A stretch of DNA of 64,000 nucleotides from Cryobacterium suzukii (GTDB taxonomy: Bacteria; Actinomycetota; Actinomycetes; Actinomycetales; Microbacteriaceae), in assembly GCF_004403185.1 (NCBI RefSeq), contig NZ_SOHJ01000007.1, positions 124,001-188,000 of the forward strand, given 5' to 3'. Positions 1 to 6,957 of this stretch are shown here, piece by piece (the stretch's first letter is position 1; every line of letters starts with the position of its first letter). The notes under the pieces are model-generated. The model saw nothing but the letters and a program-made list of their open reading frames with translations, did no database searches and was not told the origin of the DNA. A program made the position numbers and the translations under genes.

Positions 1-267
1 ATCCGCTGCCAGGTCGAGCACCTGCCGGGTGCGGAGTGCGCCGATTCCCACGATGACAGGGGTGATGCCGGCCGCCTCGACTGCGGCCCTGGCTGCCCAG
101 GCACGTTGTTCACGGCTGAGGTAGGCGTACCCGCCGGTCGAGCCGAGCGCGCCGATCGAGTCGACGCCAGCTGCGGCAAGTCGGGAGATCAGGCGCACGA
201 AGGCCAGCTCGTCGATGCCGCTCTCGTCGGTTGGCGTAAGGGGAAATGCGCTGAGCCCCGTGAACAT
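1..267 (-). CDS. DapA/NanA-family aldolase (dihydrodipicolinate synthase-like), N-terminal part
   Basis: The reverse strand from the ATG at 267 reads through to the left edge, so only the first 89 residues are present and the stop lies outside. The translation starts MFTGLSAFPLTP, then has GIDELAFVRLI, the nucleotide-binding-like turn IGALGSTGGYAYL, and TPVIVGIGALRT. This is the start of the class I Schiff-base TIM barrel of the DapA/N-acetylneuraminate lyase family. The catalytic lysine and tyrosine would lie beyond the edge. A purine-rich AAGGGG lies about seven bases before the ATG. Sequence alone does not separate a lysine-pathway DapA from a sugar-acid or keto-acid lyase; the G-S-T-G-G variant of the usual G-T-T-G-E suggests a non-DapA paralog. 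Confidence 0.85.
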   Translation of the reverse strand, partial: MFTGLSAFPLTPTDESGIDELAFVRLISRLAAAGVDSIGALGSTGGYAYLSREQRAWAARAAVEAAGITPVIVGIGALRTRQVLDLAAD

Positions 268-521
268 AGCTGTGCCCCTTCGTCGGTGCGCGCGCGTACG
301 CGGCGCTTCCACCATCCTCCCGCACGCTGGGGCGAAGAGTCTGCCCATCCAGATGCGCCCCACGCGGGTCGAGCCCGTTGCGATCGTCGCGACTGCCGGA
401 GCATCGCGGTCAGCCGGGTCGAGTACGGCTGGCCGGTTGGGCGCCTATTTTTCCCAGTTGGGTTTTTCGGTGGGGGTGGCGGCGCGGTTCGAACAGCAGA
501 CGCAGCCTTTCGGTGGGGCGG
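268..521. other. gap with no convincing gene
   Basis: About 250 bases between the divergent aldolase start and a small minus-strand gene. Open frames cross it on both strands, but their translations are arginine/alanine-rich and low in complexity, typical of non-coding high-GC DNA. It should contain the aldolase promoter. Confidence 0.4.
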
Positions 522-710
522 CTACGCGGCCAGAGCGCCGGCCACCCAGCGAATGGCCCGCACTCCGGCCCGGGTGCCGTGCGTGTCGTCCTCGTGGCCG
601 CGCTGGCGGCGGCACTCAACGAGGTCCTCGGCCGGCGTGATGTGCAGGTCCCGGCAGGAGCTGTCGTAGTCGGTGTAGTCAATTTCAAGAAGGAGTTCGT
701 CGTCGGTCAT
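522..710 (-). CDS. small conserved-looking hypothetical protein (62 aa)
   Basis: A 62-residue reading frame beginning MTDDELLLEIDYTDYDSS. It has an acidic N-terminal third, two cysteines (about residues 19 and 33) and a C-terminal helix ending WVAGALAA. The composition looks like a real protein, unlike the arginine-rich frames on the other strand. No strong Shine-Dalgarno sequence precedes the ATG; the nearest purine run is GAAGTGGA. I recognise no family. It stands alone between a divergent aldolase and a flavin oxidoreductase on the opposite strand, so context gives no function. Confidence 0.45.
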   Translation of the reverse strand: MTDDELLLEIDYTDYDSSCRDLHITPAEDLVECRRQRGHEDDTHGTRAGVRAIRWVAGALAA

Positions 711-1009
711 GGTGTGGATCCACTTCAGCAGCGCATCTCAGGGTTGGATGCCGGAAGGGTGCACGTGACGGAGCACATGCTTACCCCGAGCTGATCGTGC
801 GCGAGTTTTTGGCGCATGATCTGAATCGAGGCCGATGTCACTCTCCGGCAGCGCCGACGGAGCTGGTTCAGCGATTGACAGCGTAAGTCGCCATCATCCG
901 GATTGTCTGTAACACGGTGAAATTGTTTCATTTCGTTACCGGCCGGAGATGCGTCTTGCCCATTTCGAGCCCCTGGTAACGATTTGCGCGCGAAAGCGTT
1001 GGCCCCAGT
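711..1009. other. intergenic region upstream of the flavin monooxygenase
   Basis: About 300 bases separating divergent genes. The part near 905-950 is relatively AT-rich (gtaacacggtgaaattg) and is the likely promoter zone for the oxidoreductase at 1010. No structured RNA or clear operator was recognised. Confidence 0.4.
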
Positions 1010-2008
1010 ATGACTATTCCGCTCTCCATCCTTGACCTTGCTCCGATTACCCCTGGCCAGACCGCTCGGGAGAGCTTTGCGGGGAGTGTTGCGCTCGCCC
1101 AGACGGCCGAAAAACACGGGTATGAGCGGGTCTGGTATGCCGAGCACCACAATATGCCGACCATCGGTTCGTCGGCGACGAGCATTCTGATCGGCCACGT
1201 GGCCGGCCAGACCTCCACGATTCGGCTCGGATCCGGCGGCGTCATGCTGCCCAATCACTCACCGCTCGTGATCGCCGAGCAGTACGGAACCCTCGCGGAA
1301 CTGTACCCCGACCGCATCGACCTGGGCCTCGGCCGGGCACCCGGAAGCGACCAGAACACCGCTCGGGCAATGCGCCGCGACCCACGTGCTTCTGACCAGT
1401 TTCCGCAGGACGTCATGGAGCTCCAGGCCTACCTGCGCGGGCAGTCGATCGTGCCGGGCGTGCAGGCCATCCCCGGAGCGGGTACCAATGTGCCACTGTT
1501 CATTCTCGGATCGTCGCTGTTCGGCGCCGGGCTCGCCGCAGCCCTCGGCTTGCCCTACGCCTTCGCGTCGCATTTCGCGCCCGACGCGCTGCACGAAGCG
1601 ATCGCGCTCTACCGCCGCGATTTCACGCCGTCAGAGCAGCTTGCAGCGCCGCACCTCATCATTGCCGCCAACGTGATCGCTGCCGATGACAAAGCGGATG
1701 CAGTGGAGCAGTTTGAGACGACCCGCCGCACCCGGGTGCGCGGCATGCTCTCTCGCGGACCGGCAACCCCCGAATACGACGACGACCAGATCGACGTCTT
1801 CCTGACTACGCCGGAGGGTCGCAATATCGCCAACATGATGCGCTACTCGGCGGTTGGTACCGCCGACGAGGTGCGCGCCTACCTTGAGGAGTTCGCCGAG
1901 GGAACCGGGGCCGATGAGCTCATTCTCGCCCACCAGTCCCCGTCGATCGAGGACCGCCTGCGCTCGGTCGAGCTCACGGCCGATGCGATGAACCTCGTCA
2001 CTGCCTGA
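1010..2008 (+). CDS. LLM-class flavin-dependent oxidoreductase (luciferase-like monooxygenase)
   Basis: 332 residues, the normal size for the single-chain branch of the bacterial luciferase-like (LLM) TIM-barrel family that uses reduced FMN. Family landmarks are visible: N-terminal [10 protein letters not shown], the [13 protein letters not shown] block near residue 38, the [12 protein letters not shown] helix, [15 protein letters not shown], and [11 protein letters not shown] near residue 110. All are typical of the YhbW/MsnO8 subgroup, whose substrates are mostly unknown. It starts at an ATG, and the next gene (YjbR-like) begins 9 bases after its stop, so the two probably form one transcript. 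I see no defect. The natural substrate cannot be told from the sequence. Confidence 0.93.
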   Translation: MTIPLSILDLAPITPGQTARESFAGSVALAQTAEKHGYERVWYAEHHNMPTIGSSATSILIGHVAGQTSTIRLGSGGVMLPNHSPLVIAEQYGTLAELYPDRIDLGLGRAPGSDQNTARAMRRDPRASDQFPQDVMELQAYLRGQSIVPGVQAIPGAGTNVPLFILGSSLFGAGLAAALGLPYAFASHFAPDALHEAIALYRRDFTPSEQLAAPHLIIAANVIAADDKADAVEQFETTRRTRVRGMLSRGPATPEYDDDQIDVFLTTPEGRNIANMMRYSAVGTADEVRAYLEEFAEGTGADELILAHQSPSIEDRLRSVELTADAMNLVTA

Positions 2009-2016
2009 GTCCGTAC

Positions 2017-2367
2017 GTGACCCCTGACACGCTCGTGGACCTCTGCCTGGGCCTGCCCCAGGCGATGGAAACTTTTCCATTCGGCGAGGAGACGAGCGTG
2101 TTCAAGACCAGTGGTAACGGCAAAATCTTTGCCCTCGCGGCCCTGGCAAGCGAGCCGCTCACGGTATCACTCAAGTGTGACCCGGAAGAAGGTCGCGCCC
2201 TGCGCGAGGAGTTTCCTCTGTGGATCACTCCGGGCTATCACCTGAACAAGAAGCACTGGATCACGATCGTGCTCGATGGCGATGTGCCAGCTGAGCTCGT
2301 CGAACAACTGCTGCGGGACAGTCACGCGCTGGTACGGCCCCGGGTTCCCCGACCCCAGCCAAACTAG
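2017..2367 (+). CDS. MmcQ/YjbR-family protein
   Basis: A 116-residue protein of the MmcQ/YjbR family (CyaY-like fold, often annotated as DNA-binding, function unproven). Landmarks are the N-terminal LCLGLPQAMETFPFG, the central VFKTSGNGKIFAL and SLKCDPE, and the C-terminal pair GYHLNKKHWITIVLDG and LLRDSHALV. The start is a GTG at 2017, nine bases after the oxidoreductase stop, which suggests translational coupling. A short proline/arginine tail follows the domain. No active-site residues are established for the family. Confidence 0.92.
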   Translation: MTPDTLVDLCLGLPQAMETFPFGEETSVFKTSGNGKIFALAALASEPLTVSLKCDPEEGRALREEFPLWITPGYHLNKKHWITIVLDGDVPAELVEQLLRDSHALVRPRVPRPQPN

Positions 2368-2423
2368 CGGGGCTGGTCCCTGGCCGCGGCCAGTGTTTCA
2401 GGTCGGGGAGCGGATACCCCGAC

Positions 2424-3086
2424 TTACGCCCCGGGGAGCGGGTCGCCCAGGGGATCGGCAGCGCTCAGGTCGGCAAGGGCCATCCCGCCCACCGGCAAGC
2501 CGGCCCAGGACAGTAGGGTCCATCCCGCCTCTGGCGAGCCGGTGAGTTCGACGACACCGGTGTTATCGAGCTCGTTCTCCCCAGCAAAAGTCGACGGAAC
2601 GTTCTGCGCGCGGGCCGCGGTCCAGACACGAATGGCTGCCCCGTGGCTGAATACCGCGGCGACCTCGGAGCCCGCAGCTGCGAGCGCGATGTCGGCGTCG
2701 AACCGACGGAAGAAGGCGTGACCGTCGTGCGCACCCGGCATCCGTTTGTCGAGGTTGCCAGAGCCCCAAGCCACCGCCGTCTCCAAATAGGTGCGAACGG
2801 ATGCCCGATCGCGCAGCCCCTCGAGGGATCCGGCTTCGATCTCGTGCAACCCGGTCGCGACCTGCACCTCCAGCCCGCGATCGGCGGCGAGCGGATGCGC
2901 CGTCAGGTGCGTGCGCAGCAGCGTCGACACGAAGATGGCGTCAATCGAGTCGGAGCGCAGCGCATCGGGAATAGCGGATGCCTGGCGCAGGCCGAGATCG
3001 GTCAGTCCGGGACCGGGATGATCGGTATCGAGCCGCCCGAGAACGTTGCCGGGAGTCTGGCCATGGCGGATCAAGAGAAGTCGCAT
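2424..3086 (-). CDS. histidine phosphatase family protein (phosphoglycerate-mutase-like)
   Basis: Starting at the ATG at 3086 the protein is MRLLLIRHGQTPGN..., with the RHG catalytic motif of the branch-1 histidine phosphatase superfamily at residues 7-9. The second catalytic arginine/glutamate region is FVSTLLRTHLTA and LHEIEAGSLEG, and the second catalytic histidine is in VFSHGAAIRVW. The length of 220 residues is usual. A GGAGGGG Shine-Dalgarno sequence lies just upstream of this ATG and supports it over a longer frame reaching 3269. It is likely a cytosolic phosphatase or mutase of unknown substrate. Its 5' region resembles sequence near 3549-3597 (see findings). Confidence 0.92.
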   Translation of the reverse strand: MRLLLIRHGQTPGNVLGRLDTDHPGPGLTDLGLRQASAIPDALRSDSIDAIFVSTLLRTHLTAHPLAADRGLEVQVATGLHEIEAGSLEGLRDRASVRTYLETAVAWGSGNLDKRMPGAHDGHAFFRRFDADIALAAAGSEVAAVFSHGAAIRVWTAARAQNVPSTFAGENELDNTGVVELTGSPEAGWTLLSWAGLPVGGMALADLSAADPLGDPLPGA

Positions 3087-3092
3087 ATCCCC

Positions 3093-3109
3093 TCCAGCAT
3101 AGGGAACGC
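3093..3109. repeat. direct repeat, copy 1 of 2 (5' leader of the histidine phosphatase gene)
   Basis: Seventeen bases, tccagcatagggaacgc, are repeated exactly at 3570-3586. Weaker similarity continues on both sides (gatcaagagaag against gatcaggagaag). This copy is the leader and Shine-Dalgarno region of the phosphatase gene, read on the minus strand. Confidence 0.7.
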
Positions 3110-3183
3110 TGCCAGGCAATAGAAGACGTCGGTATAGACGGCTCCAGCGTTGAGGGTTTCGAGTTTCACCTCCGGCGGTGGCG

Positions 3184-3477
3184 TCAGATGTCCGTGGCGG
3201 TCTCGAACTTGGTGAGCACGGGCTTGCCGGACAGGATCGCTCCCAAAGAAGATTTACCCGGACCAGCACGATAGGTGCGGTAAGCGGTGTCGTGCTCTAA
3301 GGAGATCCATTTTTCCACGAGGACGAAGTGGGTGGGGTCTTCGGTGTCGACGAGCACATCGACACCGAGGCATCCATCGAATGCGCGGGTGGCGAGGAGA
3401 GTGTCGTGTATCACCTCGGAAGCCTCAGCGAGGGACTCGGGCTTTACATGAATATCGAGAAAAGCGGTGATTGGCAC
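3184..3477 (-). CDS. antibiotic biosynthesis monooxygenase (ABM)-domain protein
   Basis: From the GTG at 3477 the product is 97 residues with the dimeric alpha+beta-barrel ABM fold: beta strand VPITAFLDIHVKPES, helix SEVIHDTLLAT, then FDGCLGVDVLVD, THFVLVEKWIS and the C-terminal strand GKPVLTKFE. GGAG sits five bases before this GTG, and the upstream extension of the frame is unlike the family. ABM proteins include cofactor-free monooxygenases (ActVA-Orf6, YgiN) and small quinone or stress proteins; the substrate is not predictable. It sits between the phosphatase and an opposite-strand MhuD-like ABM protein, so two members of one fold lie about 240 bp apart on opposite strands. Confidence 0.8.
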   Translation of the reverse strand: MPITAFLDIHVKPESLAEASEVIHDTLLATRAFDGCLGVDVLVDTEDPTHFVLVEKWISLEHDTAYRTYRAGPGKSSLGAILSGKPVLTKFETATDI

Positions 3478-3569
3478 AACAGCTCCAGACAGGTTGAGGT
3501 CACGGGAAAAATTGGTTACGAGTGGTCGATCTGGCACGCCCTGACCGATCAGGAGAAGGGTCGCGTATT

Positions 3570-3586
3570 TCCAGCATAGGGAACGC
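3570..3586. repeat. direct repeat, copy 2 of 2
   Basis: Exact match to 3093-3109, followed by a degraded echo of the phosphatase start: on the minus strand ATGCGACTTCTC in copy 1 corresponds to a TGCGACCCTTCTC-like stretch here. It lies about 90 bases upstream of the ABM gene at 3477 and may act as part of its promoter or leader. Confidence 0.6.
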
Positions 3587-3717
3587 GGTGTGCCAGGGGG
3601 AGTCGGATGCGCCGACCGCACGGCTGTGCCTGGTCGCCGCAGCGCCGGCGCGGCCTGGCCGCCGAGCGTGGCAGCATGGAGCAAATACACTTTGCCCCTT
3701 CGACAGGAAGCAGTTTC

Positions 3718-4044
3718 ATGACGATTATCAAAATTAACGCCATTACCGTGCCGAGCGACGGCGGCGACGAGCTCGCCCGCCGATTTGCTGCCCGTGCTGG
3801 CGCTGTCGACGACCGGCCCGGCTTCGAGGGCTTCGAGCTTCTGAAGCCGACCGATGACCGCCTCACCTGGCTTGTCGTGACCCGCTGGGCCGACGAAGAA
3901 TCGTTCCAAGCCTGGTTGAGTTCTCCGTCGTTCGCCCATGGGCACCGCAGCGAAACGCCGAAAGAGGGCGAGCCGGCCGCGCGCCCGGTCGGTGTCAGCA
4001 GCGAGCTATGGTCGTATGCCATCGCCGGCGGTACCGCCAGCTAG
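3718..4044 (+). CDS. mhuD: MhuD-like heme-degrading monooxygenase
   Basis: 108 residues from the ATG at 3718, similar in size and order to mycobacterial MhuD and the IsdG/IsdI family, which open the heme ring oxidatively to release iron. Residues aligning with MhuD are the heme-pocket asparagine N7 (in IIKINAITVP), the RRFAARAGAV helix, GFEGFELLKP, WLVVTRWADEESFQAW with the ruffling tryptophan W66, and a histidine pair H74/H76 where MhuD has its axial ligand H75. The one-residue displacement of the histidine is the only oddity. It is probably cytosolic and used for heme iron, but no heme importer is encoded nearby. The name is by similarity to the mycobacterial enzyme. Confidence 0.8.
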   Translation: MTIIKINAITVPSDGGDELARRFAARAGAVDDRPGFEGFELLKPTDDRLTWLVVTRWADEESFQAWLSSPSFAHGHRSETPKEGEPAARPVGVSSELWSYAIAGGTAS

Positions 4045-4113
4045 CCGATCGCCCGACAGATCGGGACGTCGCAATTTTGACGGTGTCGTTCCGAACGGAC
4101 ACGCTGGCCCGCG

Positions 4114-4602
4114 CTACGTAGGCGGGCGCGACTCTGGATCGGGGGTGTTGTCCTGGAGCAGGTCTGTGATCGACCGGAGGGTTTCTGGCGAGACGTCGCC
4201 GAGCATCCGTGCTGCGAAGCTCACCACGCGGGCAACGCGCAGGCTCTTGACGAAAGAGAGTTGTGCATCGACGCGTTCCGGCAGGTCGCTGTCGGAGCCG
4301 AGCATGTATTCCGCGGGGATGCGGAAGAATTCGGCGATGCCGGTGAGGAGTGCGGGATCGGTCACAAGGGGCCCATCGCCAGTGATCATGTAGGCCCAGC
4401 GTGCGCGCGACAAGGCGACGCCCTTGTTCTTGAGACCGTGCTCAATCTGCTTGTAGGTGTAGGGGGTGTTACCCTCGGCCACAACCACATCAAGCAGCAG
4501 ATTGAGTTTTCGAGCCAGCTCTACTTGGGGGCTGACGGTCGGTCCATGGCGTGGAGTGGGAGACTCCTGCCCTGGGAGATTAGACAACAGTATTGATCCC
4601 AT
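4114..4602 (-). CDS. XRE-family transcriptional regulator (EspR-like helix-turn-helix)
   Basis: 162 residues from the ATG at 4602. The N-terminal half carries a helix-turn-helix of the type found in actinobacterial regulators: QVELARKLNLLLDVVV, then TYKQIEHGLKNKGVALSRARWAYM, where the recognition helix is the SRARWAYMITG segment. Then come PALLTGIAEFFRIPAEYML and an acidic C-terminal tail. The start overlaps the end of the upstream membrane-protein gene by 23 bases, so the three genes (metallopeptidase, membrane protein, regulator) are one operon. This arrangement suggests autoregulation of the cassette and control of the divergent gene at 6220. The frame extends to 4719 but the extension is inside the previous gene and not family-like. 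Confidence 0.82.
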   Translation of the reverse strand: MGSILLSNLPGQESPTPRHGPTVSPQVELARKLNLLLDVVVAEGNTPYTYKQIEHGLKNKGVALSRARWAYMITGDGPLVTDPALLTGIAEFFRIPAEYMLGSDSDLPERVDAQLSFVKSLRVARVVSFAARMLGDVSPETLRSITDLLQDNTPDPESRPPT

Positions 4603-5599
4603 CGTGTCGGATCGGTCCGGGCGGCACCTGGGTCTGCCGTTCGACCCGATCGATGATCGATTGTTCGGCCAACGACACGGCCTGCGTCGGGTCAAGAAGT
4701 AGGCTGTCGCGAATTTCAACGTACCGACGGTACAAGTGGAGACCGGGCCGCCGAACGACGAGCAGGCCAGGACGAGTCAGCTTTCTGTCAATACTGAGGT
4801 CAGGCGTAGTCAAGAGTAAACGGCGCCACATTGGTGTAATGCGCCACAGCAACACCCGATCGTGAAAGGTCTTGCGGCTGGCGGTAAGTCCGTCGACGGT
4901 TGCGGTGAGGCCCAGGCCGATTGCCAGACTTACCGGTGCGATTTGGAGCGCAAGCGCGTACGTCGTACGCGGCCATCCTTGAAAGACAAATCCTGGATCC
5001 CGCATCGATTGCGCAGCACTAGTCAGACTGATGAGGGCATACAACAGCACCCCCAAGCATGCCAGGGTCACAAATACTAAGGACAAGCGTGTGATCATTC
5101 TGGGCTGCTTGCGAATGTCCGACAGGCACGCGTGCGACACGGAGACGGCGAAGAAGGCCATGGCAATCCAGGTGGTCGATGCGTACAAGGTGAAATCCCA
5201 CCGGGCGACAAAGCCCTGGGAGACGATGTCCTTCAGGCGCCAATCGCTCGACAAGAAAAGAACTGCCTGCGCGGTGATGATTAGGCCGGCGACGAGAGCC
5301 GAAGCTCGTCCACGGTTCCGCGTGATTCCTCCGGCAGACAGTGCCCCCTGCACGATCACATCGAGCAACGCCACGGCTACGATCGCGAGGGCATGGAACA
5401 GAAAGTACGTGGCATTGATTCCGCCCAGAAACGCATCCACGACCTCATAGATCGGTTTGGGCTGCAGGGTTAGGGTCAGCGCGGAAACGATCAAAAACCA
5501 AAGGAGCGGACGGCGGTGTCCGCGTACGGCCGAGGGTACGCAAAACAATGCGGCGGTCCAGAGCAGAACGGGCACGAAGATCAGCACGGTGGTCGGCAC
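4580..5599 (-). CDS. DUF6545 / MAB_1171c-type multi-pass membrane protein
   Basis: 339 residues, beginning with a GTG that shares one base with the stop of the peptidase gene (TAGTG). Roughly seven hydrophobic segments fill residues 1-240 (TVLIFVPVLLWTAALFCV, LLWFLIVSALTL, FLFHALAIVAVALL, ALVAGLIITAQAVLFL, TWIAMAFFAVSV, LSLVFVTLACLGVLLYAL, LALQIAPVSLAIGLGL). A cytoplasmic C-terminal domain follows with the typical RPGLLVVRRPGLHLYRRYVEIRD block. Proteins of this layout are called MAB_1171c-type putative transporters in mycobacteria and streptomycetes and are usually encoded beside XRE and ImmA/IrrE genes. Its role is unknown. In context it may be the membrane-bound effector or sensor of the cassette. 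Confidence 0.82.
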   Translation of the reverse strand: MPTTVLIFVPVLLWTAALFCVPSAVRGHRRPLLWFLIVSALTLTLQPKPIYEVVDAFLGGINATYFLFHALAIVAVALLDVIVQGALSAGGITRNRGRASALVAGLIITAQAVLFLSSDWRLKDIVSQGFVARWDFTLYASTTWIAMAFFAVSVSHACLSDIRKQPRMITRLSLVFVTLACLGVLLYALISLTSAAQSMRDPGFVFQGWPRTTYALALQIAPVSLAIGLGLTATVDGLTASRKTFHDRVLLWRITPMWRRLLLTTPDLSIDRKLTRPGLLVVRRPGLHLYRRYVEIRDSLLLDPTQAVSLAEQSIIDRVERQTQVPPGPIRHDGINTVV

Positions 5600-6093
5600 T
5601 ACAACACCTGACCGAAACCGGTCTGCACACCCAGCGCAACTGCAGGACCATCGCTCAGCATGATCAGGGCCAGCCGATCGCCGATGGCCTCGGCCAAGGC
5701 CTCTTGTTCGTCGGTGAACCGGCTTCGAGAGAGCGCATAGGCGATGGCATCCAAGGGAATCAACGGCGCGAGAAGCGCGACCCGTTCCGCAGGAACAAGC
5801 TGCTGTTTGTGATCAAGAATCATGTGGCCGTATTCGTGATTGATGAACTGCTGGCGGTGTACCACCGAGCTGGTCGGTGCATGGTAGATGCGCTCGAAAT
5901 CTTCGTCGGCCACGGTAATCCACAACCCGCAGAGCCCGGCCTCGAGCATTCGCGGCGGCGCACTTTGAACCACGATCTTCTTGCCCCGTACCGTTTCCAT
6001 GTGGCGGTGCAGCAGCTCGGCCGTAAGTGGCCGGGGCAGACCGAGTTCGGCGACCATGGCGTGCGCCCGTTTCTGGCGTAACTCGTAGCTCAT
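5599..6093 (-). CDS. ImmA/IrrE-family metallo-endopeptidase
   Basis: 164 residues from the ATG at 6093, preceded by AGGGGG at good spacing. The zinc motif HEYGH occupies residues 86-90 within FINHEYGHMILDH. The C-terminal part, DEQEALAEAIGDRLALIM, supplies the downstream acidic helix with a possible third metal ligand. ImmA/IrrE proteins cleave XRE-type repressors in response to a signal (ImmA in ICEBs1, IrrE in Deinococcus). Here the peptidase is the first gene of an operon that ends in an XRE regulator, so cleavage of that regulator is the simple hypothesis. No DNA-binding domain is fused to it. Confidence 0.85.
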   Translation of the reverse strand: MSYELRQKRAHAMVAELGLPRPLTAELLHRHMETVRGKKIVVQSAPPRMLEAGLCGLWITVADEDFERIYHAPTSSVVHRQQFINHEYGHMILDHKQQLVPAERVALLAPLIPLDAIAYALSRSRFTDEQEALAEAIGDRLALIMLSDGPAVALGVQTGFGQVL

Positions 6094-6176
6094 CCGTACC
6101 CCCTGACGACACTCTGAGCCTACCTCCTTGCTGGGAGCGGGTAACGAGAGCGTCGGCACACGGCCCACAGAAGCCC

Positions 6177-6204
6177 TACGATAGACATGTCCAACGTTGG
6201 TCTA
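6177..6204. promoter_or_regulatory. candidate promoter and operator between the ImmA/XRE operon and the unknown gene
   Basis: A -10-like TACGAT (6177-6182) is followed at 6191-6200 by the perfect 10-bp palindrome CCAACGTTGG. TAGAC (6182-6186) and GTCTA (6200-6204) form a second, slightly offset inverted pair. With the -10 as placed, the palindrome would lie at about +3 to +12 of the rightward transcript, a roadblock position for a repressor such as the XRE protein. Confidence 0.45.
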
Positions 6205-6219
6205 GGGGGAGGATCGGCT

Positions 6220-6870
6220 ATGGCTTGGCTCGTAACTGGCGGTAATGCGGGGGCTCTGATGCCGGTGTCTGACACTGGTTACGGCCGTCCAGCACTCGGG
6301 CACAGGCTGCGCTCCACTTGGAATCTGCGCGCTTGGCGCCCCCGAATCGCGGGCGCCAAGCGGCAGAATGGTCGATCGGTCTTTCGCCCTGCGATCGGCG
6401 GCGCCGTGGTGTCTAGTGACGCAGCAACTCAGAGCGGTTCGAGCGTTGACGTTCTTGCGCTGAGGTGGTTGCGGGGACTCGTGCCCGCCGAAATCGATCA
6501 GCGGGTCACCCTGAGCTTTGATAGCTGGCACAACGCGCAAACGAAGACGGAGATAGTCACTGGCGTGGACGGCGTCATGACCGTGGCGAATCTACTGGCC
6601 GTTCGCGCAGCCTGGCGTATCGTTCAGTCCGGTCACAGTGTCGTGGTTCAGGTTTGGTCTATGCCAGAACGTCCAAGTGCATCCGGCGCCACCATCAGGG
6701 TCTGGGTGTGCAACGGAGACAGCGCCCGTGCGGTCGAGGCCAAGATTTTGGAGCAGAATTTGCAGCTCGATGAGGGCGAGCCAGCGCAGACTACGCAGAC
6801 TACGACGACCCGCTTCGCGACCGGCTGGATTGTGACCGGGGAACCGGGTGGCGCTCACCGCTCGCAGTGA
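6220..6870 (+). CDS. hypothetical protein divergent from the XRE/ImmA operon
   Basis: 216 residues from the ATG at 6220, chosen because AGGGGGAGG precedes it by seven bases; an earlier ATG at 6187 lacks a ribosome site. The N-terminal third is basic (TWNLRAWRPRIAGAKRQNGR). The rest looks like a folded domain: VDVLALRWLRGLVPAEIDQ, VTLSFDSWHNAQTKTEIV, LLAVRAAWRIVQSGHSVVVQVW, TIRVWVCNGDSARAVEAKILEQNL, and a threonine-rich tail. There is no signal peptide or membrane segment. I do not recognise a family. The divergent arrangement with a palindrome between suggests it belongs to the XRE/DUF6545/ImmA cassette, perhaps as its regulated product. Confidence 0.6.
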   Translation: MAWLVTGGNAGALMPVSDTGYGRPALGHRLRSTWNLRAWRPRIAGAKRQNGRSVFRPAIGGAVVSSDAATQSGSSVDVLALRWLRGLVPAEIDQRVTLSFDSWHNAQTKTEIVTGVDGVMTVANLLAVRAAWRIVQSGHSVVVQVWSMPERPSASGATIRVWVCNGDSARAVEAKILEQNLQLDEGEPAQTTQTTTTRFATGWIVTGEPGGAHRSQ

Positions 6871-6957
6871 CACTTGCCGCGTCGCTCATAATCCCCAACG
6901 CTAAGAAACGTTACTTCGCGGCCGCAGTCAATTCGGACCCGCCGTTAAGCTGTGCCA

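Noticed and set aside
490-510. ggttcgaac resembling a tRNA T-loop near the left end
   Set aside because: The flanking bases do not form a T-stem or acceptor stem, so it is not a tRNA.
106-669. Plus-strand open frames near the left edge
   Set aside because: Arginine/proline-rich, and overlapped by the well-supported minus-strand aldolase and a more protein-like 62-codon frame.
6871-6957. Possible cobalamin riboswitch before metH or before the ECF operon
   Set aside because: The metH leader is only about 87 bases and I could not find a B12-box-like core; the gap before the lipoprotein gene is only about 20 bases.
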